Shown: positions 25,213-38,174, counted from the stretch's first letter. The stretch: 64,000 nt of DNA from Gymnogyps californianus (GCF_018139145.2 NC_059471.1:210819494-210883493), one strand, 5' to 3'. Translations and numbers: made by a program. The notes: generated by a model not told the origin, from the letters alone.

Positions 25213-28200
25213 ACACACATATACCTAAAGAAAAAAAACATAATATTTTAAATTTTGCATTCTGAGAGTCAAAGAATCACTAGCGGGTAGCCAGCCCATT
25301 AGTGATGAACCTTATCGTTCTTCAGAGACTAAAGGCGTTCACACAGCTGTTGGTGGGAAGCTCAGCTTGTGCAGTAGTTCAGCCTTAGAGAAAGAGAGAG
25401 CACCACCTTCTCTAGCGGTCTGCTTCCTGGGGCAGAGCTCCATGAATGCACATGTGGCAAGCAGCTGCGCCAGCTTTGCTACCTCACGGTCAAGCCATGG
25501 TTAAACCAGATCAGGCTGTTATCGCTGAAAAGTTTATTGTAGACATTTCTAAAATGTCTTGATGACGATCGCTTCCCTTGGTAGGTGACACCTTTTCTCC
25601 CCTAATTTGGGCGAGTGGCTGATGTAGGCTGTGGAGCCTCACCAAGCCCAATAAAGGTCTATTCAGAAGGACAAGACTCGATCAACCCTGGGGTGCTCCT
25701 TTAGCATGGGTGGGAAAAGATAATGTGTTTGAATTGGTGATGTATGTTCAAATGCTTCCCAGTGACCCCCAGTGCGTTCCCTAAAAAGATTAATTTATCT
25801 TCTCTCCAAGCAGAGAAATGTAACCATTTGGGGATAGAAAACATGTTTCTAAGAAGATAAATCAGCTTATAATGGCTATCTGTAGACTTACTGTGAAGTG
25901 GGAATCAGTGCCTGGGGATGTGGAGGGAAGCCTGCATGACTTGTTCTTTGTGAAAAATTTGGTATTGTGATAAACATGATCTATTTTTGTGTCCTCTGTA
26001 TAGAAAAGTATACGTGTGTCTGCTATGTGCAGGTAGGGAGACCTAGCTCATCCCTCTGCCTGTGTCCAGCTCCCATCTTATATTTCCTCTTCCTGCTGGC
26101 CAGAAGCTCCTGTGTAACCGCTGCATTGACATTTTGCTGCCAGTTTTTGGATGGATCTCCTCTGCTCTGCCTCTGGCCCACTCCTTTATGCAGAGAAAGC
26201 TTCTACCGGGCTCCTCAGTGACAAATATCTGGCCGTATCTCGTGGCCCCATTTTGCTTGAGCTGGTTTGCCACGTGTAACACAGTGGGTTACCGTCTCCT
26301 CTTTGGCACTGGACTGACTCACTCGATTTTTGTGAGCTTTATCCTCCCTTTCTGATTTGGGGAAAAATCATCACAGTGCTGTAAATGTCTTAGAAAAGGG
26401 ATATAAAGGGACTTCTCTTTTGCACAAATATTAAGCAATACTTTCCACTGTAGCCTCCTGTCTCCTTAACTTCCCAAAGTAATGACACATAGCTTTAATC
26501 TCTCCAACTCCTTCTACTCTCTTCATGGCTTTAGCCACTCTATCATTATTAAAAATGTGGCTATTCCACGCGATTGTCAGCAAATTCTGTCTTTGGGGAG
26601 CAGGATCAGCCCGTAGCCAGGAGTTTGTGTGTGTCTGTTTGCAAGCACAGAAGCAAACATTGCAGGAAAGGCAAAAACCAGGATAGTAAAAAACAGAAAT
26701 CAACAAGTTGAGCCAGGGAATGTGCTGTGTCGTAGCAGTGAGTTGGTTGTAGATAAGCTGTCTGAAAATCTTTCTGGTGGGTATTTTTTCCTGGGAAAGC
26801 AAAAAGAAGCAAAATTTGATTTTGCTCGAAACTGGTCCAAAAGCAAGAGCTTTCAAAATTTTCCATAAACATCCTGCATCCTGCAAGAAGCCTATAAAAT
26901 GCCCGGTCCCCAGCAAGGTTTTGCTTTTTTTTTCTGTATTTATTAAAAGACCAGACATCTTCCCTCCTCCCCTTCATTCAGTTTGTATCTGCGATCTCTT
27001 TCTCAGTTTAGAAGTACACAAAAATTGCAGACCCAGCCTACTCTCAGGGCCACCTTTGAGACCTACAGGGTGGCAGACCAGGACTTACTTTCTGTTTCTG
27101 ACAAAAAGGATGGAGACTGGAATATGATCCCAAGCTGAGACATTAGAGTTAAGTGTTTGAGAGGCCTTTTTTATCTTGAGGTGGAATTAAAATTTGTTGA
27201 TGCATCCAGTGCATTTTAATACAATCAAGAGGCTTAGCGACAGCCAAAGTGAGGCTTTTATTTCAGCTGGAAAGTGGTTTCTGCCCAAAGAAATTGTGAG
27301 AAAATGTTTCTGTAAGGAGACAAAGAGGTTTTCCAGGCAGAAAGTACAAAAGCTCTTTATATGGGCTTCAGCATTTGATCACAAAGCCCAGGGCAAGGCT
27401 GGAGAGAGCTAGTGACAGAGCATTCTTGCTTGAGGAAAACCAGCAAGAGGGAGCGAACTACAGGAAGAGATCAGGCGAGACCAGTTTGACCAGCTTTAAA
27501 CCCCCCTGAAACGCCTCCTCTCTTTGTAAAAAGCCTTTCTACCATAAAGATGACCCTTTGCAATGCTGGCTTTGCCACTAACCTACTAACTCTACAAGCC
27601 AAAAAATAAATGAGGTGAGGTGTGAATCCTCTCAAAATCAAAAAACTTTCTCCAAGTATATTTTTGAGAAATACTATTTATTTCTGTACACACATTTCTA
27701 TATTAAAAAAAGGAGAGAGAAGCAAACATGAGTGCAGGAAATTCCCCAGTGACTTGCTATCGATTTTATGCAGAAGGAGCTCAGATCCCACAGCAATGGG
27801 CAGCATACACGCAACCTGTAACACATCTGGAAGCTTCTTCTAGAGCTGAAAACCCCGAGCCAAGAACAGCCTCTGGCTCCCACATGCTTTTGGGCTGTGT
27901 GACTTGCGTTGCTTAAAGAAAAATGTGCCTGCCTTAGACCTGCACCCTAAATTAAAGACCAGGGGAATCTCTGCTTCTCAGGGACCTCTGACCTGGGTGA
28001 GGGATGGATGGCCATGTGGCCCAGTAGCTGTTTTCTGATCTTGAGGTGAGGCTGGAGCCTTTGGAGAGGACAACACATGGGAGTCAGCGTTGGTGGCAGA
28101 CCGCATACGTAGTGCCTTCAGAGCCATTTGTCCCACCACAAGACTGCATGGTCGGCCGCGTACAAAGGCTGAATGTAAGGATGATGGGATGTCCCAGATG

Positions 28201-30940
28201 ATGGGACAAAGTGTCCCTTAAAACCAGAGGTGTAAGGAGGTGTTGCTGCTGGCATGAACTGCTTCTGCAGAAAAGGCAAGGTCAAGCAATACCGTGGGAC
28301 TTCTACTACTCCAAAATGGACTGGAGACCTGCAAGAGGAGGAGGTGGGTGACCAGGTAGACCAGTGCTCATTCTTGTTTGAGGCAGCTGGTGGTATTGGT
28401 GGTCTCTGGTGGGTATCATGACAAGTCTGGATGTAGTCCTTAAGTGTTTTGCCAAAAGAAGGTAAGGAGCCAGCTGACATGGCTGGGAGACAAAGTCAAT
28501 GGCTCAGCACTCCTAAAGCCAGGTTCATTTAGGAGCCTGCCTCTGCCTTGTGAAGACCATCATTTTTGGTTAGTCTTCAGCCTAGTCCTCAGTTACTATG
28601 AAGGGGTACAAAACGCTGCAACAGTGGCTAATGTATAAGTGTACTGATGCTGTTAACTTCTTACAAGCTAGTGAGCAAGGCAACAGTCATGGTGTCTCTG
28701 CTCTTAACATGTTTGCCCCCCTGATTTCTGCATGTTTTAGGGTTTTGTCAAACTCACTTGTCAAGGCTCATTAGGTTTCCTGATACGAGCTCAAAGTGGA
28801 GAGTATTTCCTAAAAATTTTCAAGACTTTTTTGTTGAGGGAATAAGATGGGAAATTTTTTAGTTTATATCAAGTTTTATATGCGTAGAAATAAACATTTT
28901 TGAGGATCCCACTAAAGCCAGTTGTAGCCCTGACCAAACAAAATTCTTATGTATGAGTTTGTCAAGGCCAATCATACAAGCAGTGCCAGTCTGGATGGAT
29001 TAGAGATACTCCATTCTCCACCACTTTGAAGGCAGAGATTACATGTGACACCCAGAACGAGACTGTTCCTACACCTTTTGTTAGTCTGTGGCACCCTGAG
29101 CAGCACATTCCCAAGGGTTCATAGGCATTTCCTATTCAATTGGTAGGTTAAGCCCTTTTTGGTGCTGGCCCTTAAGGGCCTGAAGCTCAGCTACAGTGCC
29201 ACCAGCTAACAGTAAACTCCAATGGGGCATCTGCATTTCGGTGATCCAGTGGTTGCAGCAGTTCAGTTGGCTGTTACAAACCCCAGCTCCAGAGACACTC
29301 CTGAACACTTGTAGTGTTCTCCAGACTTTACCTGAATGATGCAGAAAATCCAGACAAACAGATCTGGTTAGGTAGGTTTCCTACCCATCTCTTCATCCTT
29401 CCATTCTTTGTGGAGAACTATTCAGAAGGTGTGGAGCCAATGTAAATGGCTGATGCTGTGCCTCACCTACTGGGTCCTGGATTAGGGAGACTGGTTTGGC
29501 TTTTGTCACCTCCTGTGGTCCTTGTGGGCAATTTCAAGTTTGCACGAGCAATTCACAGACCATTCTAAATTATTTGGAGCTCAGTGTGGTGACGATCATG
29601 CTGTAAACATGGGATCCAAAGTGACCTTCACAGTGGCACCTTCCTGCCACTTCGAGGAGAGTGTCCATGAAGGGGACACTTGGAGCTTGTGTCTGTGTCA
29701 GGTGTCAGGGCTTTGGCCAGGACAAGCCAGAAAGTCCTTTCTCCTCAGGAGGAGTAATTCTGGCAGTTCTCAGAGGAGGATGCGGACATTTGGAGGGCAG
29801 CTACTAATCTCCAGGCGTTTGTGTGAAAGGGCAGTGGGGTTCTTTGCTGGGATTTAGGAGAGCCTGGGAGCGGAAGCTGGGAAGTGTGGGTGGGTGTGAT
29901 GTCCCCCGTGGCTTGTCCGGGCTGAAGAAAACCATCTGTCAGATCAAGTGCTCACTGCTGGCCTGGTGGGCAGTTAAAAGATACAGCAGACAGCACGTAT
30001 GTGAACACCCATCCTCCAGCCTTCCTGTGCATCCCGTTATCAACGGCTTTTTCAGGATCCCACAGCTTTCTCCAAGCTTTACTTTTATCCCTGGAGACTT
30101 GGTGGGTTTTGCTCTGTGTCAGGGACCAAAGAGACACAGTCCATGTCAGAGAGACACGAAGGCCGATTTTCTGCCAAGGGGAAAATGCTGTGGCCTGTCT
30201 GTGAGCAGCAGTAGCACCTCAGAAGGAGGTGGTGATCGAAGCTGGAAGTCCGGACAGAGCCATAGCCCTCCTATCATCCGTCTGCTTCCCCTTGACATGG
30301 ACTTGGAGAGGTGAATTAGGAAGGTTTAGTGATCCTTTGTTCAAGCTTCATGGATGGTGACTCATCTACCACTTACCACATCCTTGGGCTCCCTTTTCAA
30401 TGTGTGTGACTTGGGTGTCCCTTCCAGCGTTGGGCGACATCTCAGGAATCCACTGGACATGCACGTCCTGGCATACAAAATGGAGTCCTGTGTCCTAGGG
30501 AGATGTCCAGGGCCACCAGGGGCCACACATGAGGTGTGACTGCAAGACTGAATTTATCCAGCCCCAGCTGCCAGCCTCTGAATCTTACCAGGTCTCTGTC
30601 CATGAAACACCCCCAAATCTGATCTGGGAAGAGGGGCACAGCCCTCATCCCATGGGGGGAAGAGTGGATGCTGTTACCGCATCCCACAGGGCCAAGGAGC
30701 AACCCCAATGGAGCAAGAGAATGACTTGAGAAGGGAAATAAACCACTCTAATGCTCCCTACCCAGTAAACCCTGTGCAAGCCATATTTTCCCAAGGCATT
30801 TGCCTCTCCGACCAGTCTCCTCTCCATCTTTTAATTGGGCTGAACTGAACAGCGTAAGTTTTATACCCCAAATCTTGTTTCCAGAACACCTTTTTAACCC
30901 TCTTTTTCACGTTGTTCTTGACAGGTAGGAACAGAAAGAT

Positions 30941-30972
30941 CTAAGACAGGATGACCCTCAGGGTCATCTTAG
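30941..30972. repeat. Near-perfect palindrome with one bulge
   Basis: GATGACCCT, a single C, then AGGGTCATC form an almost perfect palindrome at 30950-30968. The outer CTAAG (30941-30945) and CTTAG (30968-30972) also pair if five bases on the left are bulged out. The centre is too tight for a normal hairpin loop without opening inner pairs. Confidence 0.5.
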
Positions 30973-31746
30973 AAATACGGTGCACAGGGGCAGCATCACT
31001 TTCCTTTCTCTATTGCCTGGTCCTGTAAATCTACAGACCCCACCAGCCCCTGCACTGTGTGTGCAGCTCAGGATGAGGTGCCCGTTTTTCTCAGCATTGC
31101 TTGGCTGAAGTCTCCAAGGCGGGCTTTGCCAATGCCGCTGAGCTGACCCCCAGCTGCTGTTTCAGAGGCTCCAGTCTTGTCAGGCAAGACATTTTTGCCA
31201 GGCTGCTTTTCCCAGAGATGCTAAGGCAAGATTTTCTTTTGCTTCTGAAAAACCAGAGCACGTTCATCTACACGTTTCAGTGTGCAACCTTGCAGCCGTC
31301 CTGCTGTGTGCACAGGTACCATCGCACGGGCTCCAGCAGGTCTGAAGCAGGAAAGCTGAGGGAAGGATTATTTACCCTATAGCCTCTTATAGCTCCGTGC
31401 TGCATACCAATACAATACACTCACACTAATGCACAGGGAAGAGATCATCTAGCTAACGTCTCAGGCTCAAATAAACTGTTGATAGCCAAGGTGAAGGAAG
31501 CCCTCTGTCCAGGAGTGATCCTGGGTCTGTTGCTAGAAGGTCTCCCTCAACCTCAGGTTTGGATTTAACCCACGGTTATAAGAGGCAGCTGAAGATGCTT
31601 CTTCCCCAAGCAGAGCACTTCCAGCCTCTGTCTCTCTGTGGGGCCAGCTCGTGGGGGGCAGAGGGCTCTGCTCCCCGGGGCTCTCCCCTTGTGTCAAACC
31701 TCTGCCCAGATTTTCAATGAGTTGCAGCTGTGCTGCAGGAGATGAT

Positions 31747-31778
31747 GATGGAGATGATGAGTGATGGAGATGATGAGT
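31747..31778 (+). repeat. Exact tandem duplication, 16-bp unit x2
   Basis: GATGGAGATGATGAGT occurs twice head to tail (31747-31762 and 31763-31778), preceded by further GAT units from 31741. It is a small minisatellite-like repeat and lies within a minus-strand open frame that it helps keep open. Confidence 0.85.
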
Positions 31779-33141
31779 GCCCGTTGGATAGATTCCCAAA
31801 TAACTCTCACAGGAGAAGGGTGCCACTGAATTTAAACCAGTTGTGGCGGTGGGAAACCAGAGGGGACTTACAAGAGGAGGTGGGTCAGGAGCGGAGAGGG
31901 GACAGCTAAATGGCCGAGTCCTGGCGTGAGACACGTGCACCCCACTGCCAGAACCATGGTCCGCTCTCAGGCGTATGATGCCTTCTCTGCAGGGTGGTAC
32001 AGCTGCACGCTCTGCTGGGTCGAGGAGAAACACAGAAAGATCAGCCGTAATTATTACAGCCCAAATTACACAATGGAATAAGCTGATCATGTAGTTCATC
32101 TCTATGTCATAGTTGGCACGCGAAGCAAATACACGCATTTCTAAGGATTATGGGCCAGAAATGTAGCTGTTATAAATCCTCTTATCTATCCCAGAAGGCC
32201 CGTAAGAAAACCTTTTCTTTTTATCTTGGAAGTGCTGAAATATGTATGAAATGTTACTTGCCCTGTACACCCATAAATATGGCTCTTGCCTATCACTGTG
32301 CTTTCATTCAAGACATTATTTCATCCCCTTGGCATGTCATTAACCATGCTGTCCCTTCCTTATCAGCCCACTCCTAACAGGGAGGAGCGCTTGTGTACTG
32401 CTTGTCCCCCTTCGTTTTCCGATCCATTTGGGTTGGGCGCATGACCCCAGTTTTGGGTTGAGCGTGTGACCCTCTCTGCGAGGCGAGACACAGGGCTTAG
32501 TGCTTGCAGCCTCCAGAGTCCTCGCTCCACAGGAAAAGTTTATCTGGGACCCCAGCCAGGCTAAACCTTTACTTGGTGTAAGCATGGGGGACGTGAGCAT
32601 CCTCCTTTCTTTCAGAAGGGTCCTTGGTAGCTGGCATTGAGAAGACATTCACAGCACTTACTGGACAGGGAGTATGTTACTCCATGTGGTTTCTCTCCTA
32701 GCTTCCCTTGACTGCCTGAGGCGGCTGCTTTTCTGATTTATAGATAAAAAAATGCATTTATTCTGCAAAAATCAGAAAAGTGATAGTCTCCCCTTGGATC
32801 TGCCCAGCAGCTCCTGACTAATAAGTCCAACATTGCTCTTAACTCCCACCAGCACCGTGATCCCACTGGCGGTGGAAGACAAATGATATGTGAAGCAGCC
32901 ATAGAAAATAAGGAGGGGGAAAAGTTTTCGCAGCTGAACAACACACTGGGACTGGGTCACTTTGCCCTATGATCCCAGGAGGTGCATGGAGAAAGTCATG
33001 CAAGACTGGGCTGCTGAGTCCTAAAAAGATTTCACAATAGCTTTTTGGTTTCATATGCATGGATGTGCGCTTGCATGTGAGCAGCTTTACCAGGAGTGAC
33101 TCATTCTTTTAGATGTTGTTAAAACTGCACCTCCAACTGCC

Positions 33142-33169
33142 TTTATATATATAGATATATTTATATATC
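33142..33169. repeat. Short TA-rich microsatellite
   Basis: TTTATATATATAGATATATTTATATATC is composed almost entirely of TA/AT steps and is an impure simple repeat. Confidence 0.8.
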
Positions 33170-33866
33170 AGCAGGAGTAGGAAGCACAAAGGCATTTCTT
33201 GCAATTAATTTTTTGCTGCAAGCTACCATGATGGCATGCTCTTAATGATCCTAGACACAATCTAGAGAGAGGATTTTCTTTCCCTGGGATGGCCTGGTGT
33301 ATCCAGCTGGGGTATTTGCAGAGGCTGGTATCTGGTGCAGCATCAGTACTAGTGCACGGCAGGTACAAAGTGCTAATTTTAATGGATAAATAACAGAGAT
33401 GGTAAATAATATTGACTTCCCTTGTTACTGCTCTGTTTTAAACACTTTGTTGCTGGACACTGCGTCTGGCTCTAAGCAGATATTATTTCTTTGGTGCAGT
33501 GTAAGTTGAAATTTATACTTACAGTGAGAACAGGCAGGTGCATATGGTGCATCCCCACATGCTGCAGTCAGCTCCGGGACAGTCTGAGCTAGAGGTGGTT
33601 TCTGCGTATTCAGGAACCCCCATCCAGCTTCTCTCCTGTGTAGTTGTGCGGCTGCCCTGTGTGAAGCCACCCATCCTTTGTATCCTTCCTATCGCACTTC
33701 TCTGAACCTTTTCCAGTCCTGTTATAAGTATATAAAATGGAAATGTTCTTCAGTTCCCTCATAAAAAGGAAACAGTCCATCAGTCTGAGATACTTAAGTC
33801 TGATTAAACTTTGCCAGGAGAAGGTGGTGGCCCTATTTAGTAGTAAGCCACATTTGTTTGGATGCC

Positions 33867-33910
33867 TTGATGTTACATCTCCTTGCAACTTTGATGTTAC
33901 ATCTTGCAAC
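33867..33910 (+). repeat. Imperfect tandem duplication (about 23 bp)
   Basis: TTGATGTTACATCTCCTTGCAAC at 33867-33889 is repeated from 33891 to 33910 with three bases missing in the middle of the second copy. GATGTTACATC in both copies is itself close to palindromic. Confidence 0.85.
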
Positions 33911-34800
33911 TACAATAAATGCCTCCCTTCCTTACCAAAAATTTTGATATGCTGCAGTAAAGACTCATGGAATATAATTCTCTTATCTCAGGTCCCCACT
34001 GCATCCTGATCTGTATCTTCCAGGATATCTGGCCTCTACCTCCCTGGGGGGAGCTTCACTGCCTGAAATTTCCACTTCCTGAAAAAGGGAGATGGTTTTG
34101 GAGACAGAGCGTCGCTTATGAGAACAGAGCACTTATAGCATAACCCACTCATCTAGAAGCTCAAACCCAAACTAAACGCCCATGAGGCATCTTGGCAACA
34201 TTTCCAGAGCTGCTGCCTTCAATGTCTGATGAGTACTGTTGGTTTTTTCATTTTCACCAAACATGAAGAATTTTCCATTGCCAATCTTTCTATGGGGAAG
34301 GTTGAAATTGCAGCAAGTTAATGGTGTTGTCAATAAGGTGGCAAGGCAGCTATCAGGCAGCTGCTTGGGGATGAAAGATGAGGGGGAATGAAATGGTGGG
34401 GGGCATGCAAGACCTTTGCCTGCCTGTCATTTACCCTTGTGCCGGACACCGTCAGCTTTAGCCTATTAAAGTCATTGTGGCCAAGAAATGGTACAGCAGG
34501 TGAAACCCGGTGTGCTCCAGAGCAGAGACAGCAGTGGAAAGCCAGGGAGATAGCAGAAGCTGGTGGAGCCGTCACTCAGCATGGCGTTGCCTGCTCTTCC
34601 TCTCCATCATTGCCATTGCCATCTCCTCCCCTCCACCCCCATGATTCCCCTCCTTGCTTCTCTCCCTTCCCCGTTCCGCCTCACTAACCTGGTTTTCCTA
34701 AGCCAATGCAGGGTTTAATTCTCTCATTCATGGTCATATTTCCCTACTGCAAGATTATAAACAAACCTCCAAGTGGATGTGAACGCTCGCTCCTTGTCGT

Positions 34801-34816
34801 CCCCCCCCCGCCCCCC
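34801..34816 (+). repeat. Poly-C tract
   Basis: Nine C, one G, then six C. It is low complexity and liable to sequencing or polymerase slippage. Confidence 0.9.
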
Positions 34817-36014
34817 AGTTGCTTTGTGTATTTTCTGTCAAAACAATGCTGAATAGCAGCAAACTATTCACTGACCTGTCACGCAAGAGGCTGTTGTTGT
34901 CAGCAGGTTCTCCATAACCGCCTCATCCATCCTCCCGCTCCACGTGGTGGCTTGGGTGTGTGACAGATTTGCAATCCACACTGCATTTTTAATAAGCCTG
35001 TCCTTCCTCTTTGGACATCAAAGGCATCGTTCTGAAAGCCAGTCTCAGCCTCTGACCTCTCTGAGCTTCCCTCTTATATTTAATCTGGAAATACTACTCT
35101 GAAAGCCGAATATGATCTCCTGCCTGCTTTATGCACCAGCAGCTCCTCCCTCCCTTGCCCGCAGCTGCGTGGCATCTTGCCATTGCCAGCACCGAGTCCT
35201 CCGGGCTGCATCACTCACACTCATGTCCATGGCCAGCTCACCACTGAATATCCCAGCAGAGGTGTATGCACAGTGTAGAGCCTGCAGGAGGGCTGGTGGT
35301 TTTTTGCTTGTGGGTGGAAAACTGAGGCATGGAAAGATGGAAGCGTGTGAGCAGGAGGGGATGAAACCCGGTCCGCAGGCTGACCGCTGGCCCGTGCCGC
35401 GGTGAGCAAAACAGATTGACGTGATGCATGATCCATGCTATATCCTTCTGCTGTTGCTGCTGAGAAAGCTCTGCTGACAGTATTTTTGTCCATCTTGATA
35501 GGTCAGATGAAATCACACCTTTTTGGGTTTCTTGATGAATATCTGCTTGGCTGTATTATTTGCTGCACGAGGCCAAGATGTTTGTGCTGTTGGCTGTAAT
35601 GAAGCAAAATAAAGCAAAAAAGGGACTTGGTATTTAAATACAAGAAAACTATTTACACCAAGGAAGGGTTACGGGCTGTGTTGCCATAGTTGCTCTGAGT
35701 TCCCCAGAACAACGTTCATCTTCCAGCCTGGCACCATGAAATCTGCTTCCATCACACACTCAAACCTCTGTCCAGATCTCTTGAACGTGTCCCTCCTTTT
35801 CCCCTTTTAAATCACACAGACACTTCTGACACGGCATTACCCCAAGAGGCTTGAAAGTGCTGAAAGAAAAATCTTAATTTCTGCTCATCTTCAATTACAC
35901 CTCACTGTGGTAATTGCAGACCAGTTTTCACTGTATCTGGCCGCAGTCTTGAAGAGTTGCAAAGCTCCATCCATGTAGCATCTGTTCAGTGCCCAGCACT
36001 GATTTATGTCACAG

Positions 36015-36635
36015 TATAGAATGATAGACTTATAGAATCATTTAGGTTGGAAAAGACCTTTAAGATCATCAGGTCCAACCATTAACCTAGCACTGCCAAG
36101 TCCACCACTAAACCATGTCCCTGAGCACCACATCTACACAGCTTTTAAATACCTCCAGGGATGGTGACTCAACCACTTCCCTGGGCTGCCTGTTCCAGTG
36201 CCTGACAACCCTTTCAGTGAAGAAATTTTTCCTAATATCCAATCTAAACCTCTCCTGGTGCAACTTGAGGCTGTTTCCTCTTGTCCTATCGCTTGTTACT
36301 TGGGAAAAGAGGCTGACACCCACCTCGCTACAACCATCTTTCAGGTAGCTGTAGAGAGCCATAAGGTCTCCCCTCAGCTTCGTTTTCTCCAGGCTAAACA
36401 ACCCCAGTTCCCTCAGCCGCTCCTCATAGGACTTGTTCTCTAGATCCTTCACCAGCTTCGTTGCTCTTCTTTGGACAAGCTCCAGCACCTCAAGGTCTTT
36501 CTTGTAGTGAGGGGCCCAAAACTGCACACAGTATTTGAGGTGCGGCCTCACCGGTGCCGAGTACAGGGGGACGATCACTTCCCTAGTCCTGCTGGCCACA
36601 CTATTTCTGATACAATAAATGACAGGGCCCATCTG
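36015..36635 (-). mobile_element. CR1 LINE, 5'-truncated copy (0.6 kb)
   Basis: In minus orientation this gives the CR1 3' tail (TATAGAATCA-type repeats near 36015-36040), the 3' UTR and the last part of ORF2. A 174-codon minus frame (36108-36632) carries the family's C-terminal blocks, such as [33 protein letters not shown] and [13 protein letters not shown] sequence, without interruption to its stop. Upstream of about 36635 the similarity ends abruptly, marking the truncation. The open C-terminal frame suggests a fairly young or slowly decayed copy. It contains no catalytic residues. Confidence 0.95.
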
Positions 36636-37723
36636 ATCTTGCTCAAGACATCTGACAGCTGTGTGTCTGTCCCAGGATAGTCTCTGGTGTTCATCCTAAA
36701 CTGTCTCCAGACTCACCTCACTTATCTTGGGTGTCTCTCTTAGATGGGACAAGTCACCAGGTGGAGGTGCCTGTCTCTAGATCCTACAGGGCAAACTTAG
36801 AGTAGACTTGAGGCAGATAAAACTGAGGAGAAAGGGATCCCTCTTGGGCGAACTTGCCCAAGACATGTAAGAAGGCTGATGTGGAGCTAGGGACTTGCAT
36901 TGTCACCTCCACAGTATAGGGTGAACCTCCATTCCCAGGCCCACCTTCCCCTCGTTCTGCAAAATGCAATAACAAAGCTAGTTCCACCCCATCGAATGCA
37001 GCCATATGTGTACTGCACAGACAGCATCAGAGGCCATCAGGTTACACTGTTACTTACATAAACCCATTTACAGAAAATACTGGGTTGCTTCTCTTAACTA
37101 AACTTCAGGAGATGGCAAGTCAGAAGTTTAGCTGTGACCAGATTTTTCCTCTGAATGCTGAAGACATTCACTTCTCAAGGGGCAAAGTCTCAGAAGAAAA
37201 AACAATTCTGCCTTTTGCTTTGTTCTCCGTTTGGCATCAATGGGATTTTCAAATGAATGGAGTTAGTATTTTAATAAGGAAAAGTTCAATAATTCTAGTA
37301 AAACTTTATTTGTCTTCTGAAATGGACAAAGAAGCTTAGTGTCTTCAGCTGGAGTATGAGACAGGCAACACTGGGTTTTAGTGTCAAGATTCAATCATCT
37401 TGCATGTTCATCTCCAGCCAGCTCTACCATTCAAATGCTGGGTGGGTTTTGTGAGGTTTCACATGATTTCCGAGCTTCACGTTCTCCATCTGTATTAGCG
37501 GCATTATGGGGAAGTGATGTCTGACACAGGGCTGTTAGGAGGCTTGCTTTCATGCTAGGCATGAATTACAAGACTGTTTGATGAAAGATGGTTTTGATGT
37601 AATTCATGTTTCTATTTGTTACTAGTACCATTCAACATTTTCTGTCTCTTTTTGACAAATGGTTTAATGATTCGCATTTTCTTTCTTTTTTTCTGCTTTC
37701 TCTTGGGAAATGCAATATAAAAG
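36636..37723. other. Non-coding stretch between two CR1 copies
   Basis: AT-leaning sequence with no named repeat. It ends in a pyrimidine-rich run (about 37676-37704) followed by AG at 37722-37723, discussed with the possible exon. Confidence 0.5.
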
Positions 37724-37796
37724 GAAGAAGATGAAGAAGAAGAGGAGTCACAGAAGGAGCTGGATTTGCCGGTCTTGGAGAATGAGCCCTTACCAG
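37724..37796 (+). CDS. Possible internal exon encoding an acidic peptide
   Basis: A 73-bp segment is bounded by an AG (37722-37723) behind a long T/C-rich tract and by CCAG/GTATAAG at 37797. The frame reads eight acidic residues in a row (EEDEEEEE), then SQKELDLPVLENEPLP; the upstream in-frame TAA lies just before the acceptor, so the exon would have to start there. The length (24 codons plus one base) is in the usual range for vertebrate exons. Against it, GAA-rich sequence can be simple repeat, the donor is only moderate, and no partner exon is visible. I do not recognise the protein. If real, the window lies at least partly inside an intron of a + strand gene. Confidence 0.3.
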
Positions 37797-38174
37797 GTAT
37801 AAGTGATGTGTGGAACTTGCTTCTTCTCTGTGGTGCAAATTAAAACCTGTCTTTTCTAAATTGGCCTGAGCCGGGATGATAATGTGATGACATTCAGAAC
37901 ATGGCAAATGAAAAAGAGAGAGATCTGTGATAACAGGCCTGGGACTTGTTGCATGTCTATTATAGCCTGTCTGTCGTATTTCAGTTTGTTAACACAGTGG
38001 TTCTGTGCCTGTATAACAACGGGACAGGCACTAGCAGCTAATGCAATTAAAAATGTCTGTGACCTCATCCCTTGCAAAAGACAGTGACTAAGGGTACGTG
38101 CAGTATTTGTTCTGTCCTGCAATCCATACACCACAAAGGCATTCCTTGCAGCGGGAATGAAGAGGAATTTACAA
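37797..38174. other. Non-coding stretch
   Basis: Short interval between the possible exon and the next CR1. Nothing can be supported in it. Confidence 0.5.

Larger units (their letters stand above)
22173..31740. other. Long non-coding stretch after the LTR
   Basis: No named repeat or gene is supported. About 22790-23100 is GC- and CpG-richer than its neighbours and leaves open frames on both strands. A palindromic octamer motif lies at 25196-25212 and a bulged near-palindrome at 30941-30972. Two overlapping open frames at 29522-30314 (111 and 163 codons) and a minus frame at 28118-28480 (120 codons, Pro/Ser/His-rich) have no recognised domain. Confidence 0.5.
31779..36014. other. Non-coding stretch
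   Basis: About 32030-32170 is AT-rich with TAATTATTA and AATTAC motifs and no simple repeat, suggestive of a conserved regulatory element but unproven. A 201-codon minus-strand frame (31533-32138) spans part of it. A TA-rich run, a C-run and a 23/20-bp tandem duplication are listed separately. No gene is supported. Confidence 0.45.

Noticed and set aside
26431..26977. Two overlapping minus-strand frames (175 and 123 codons)
   Set aside because: Both frames are open together and are Cys/Phe/Leu-rich without domains, consistent with chance.
29522..30314. Two overlapping + strand frames (111 and 163 codons)
   Set aside because: Different frames, no domain, unusual Ser/Gly-rich composition and no splice-site support.
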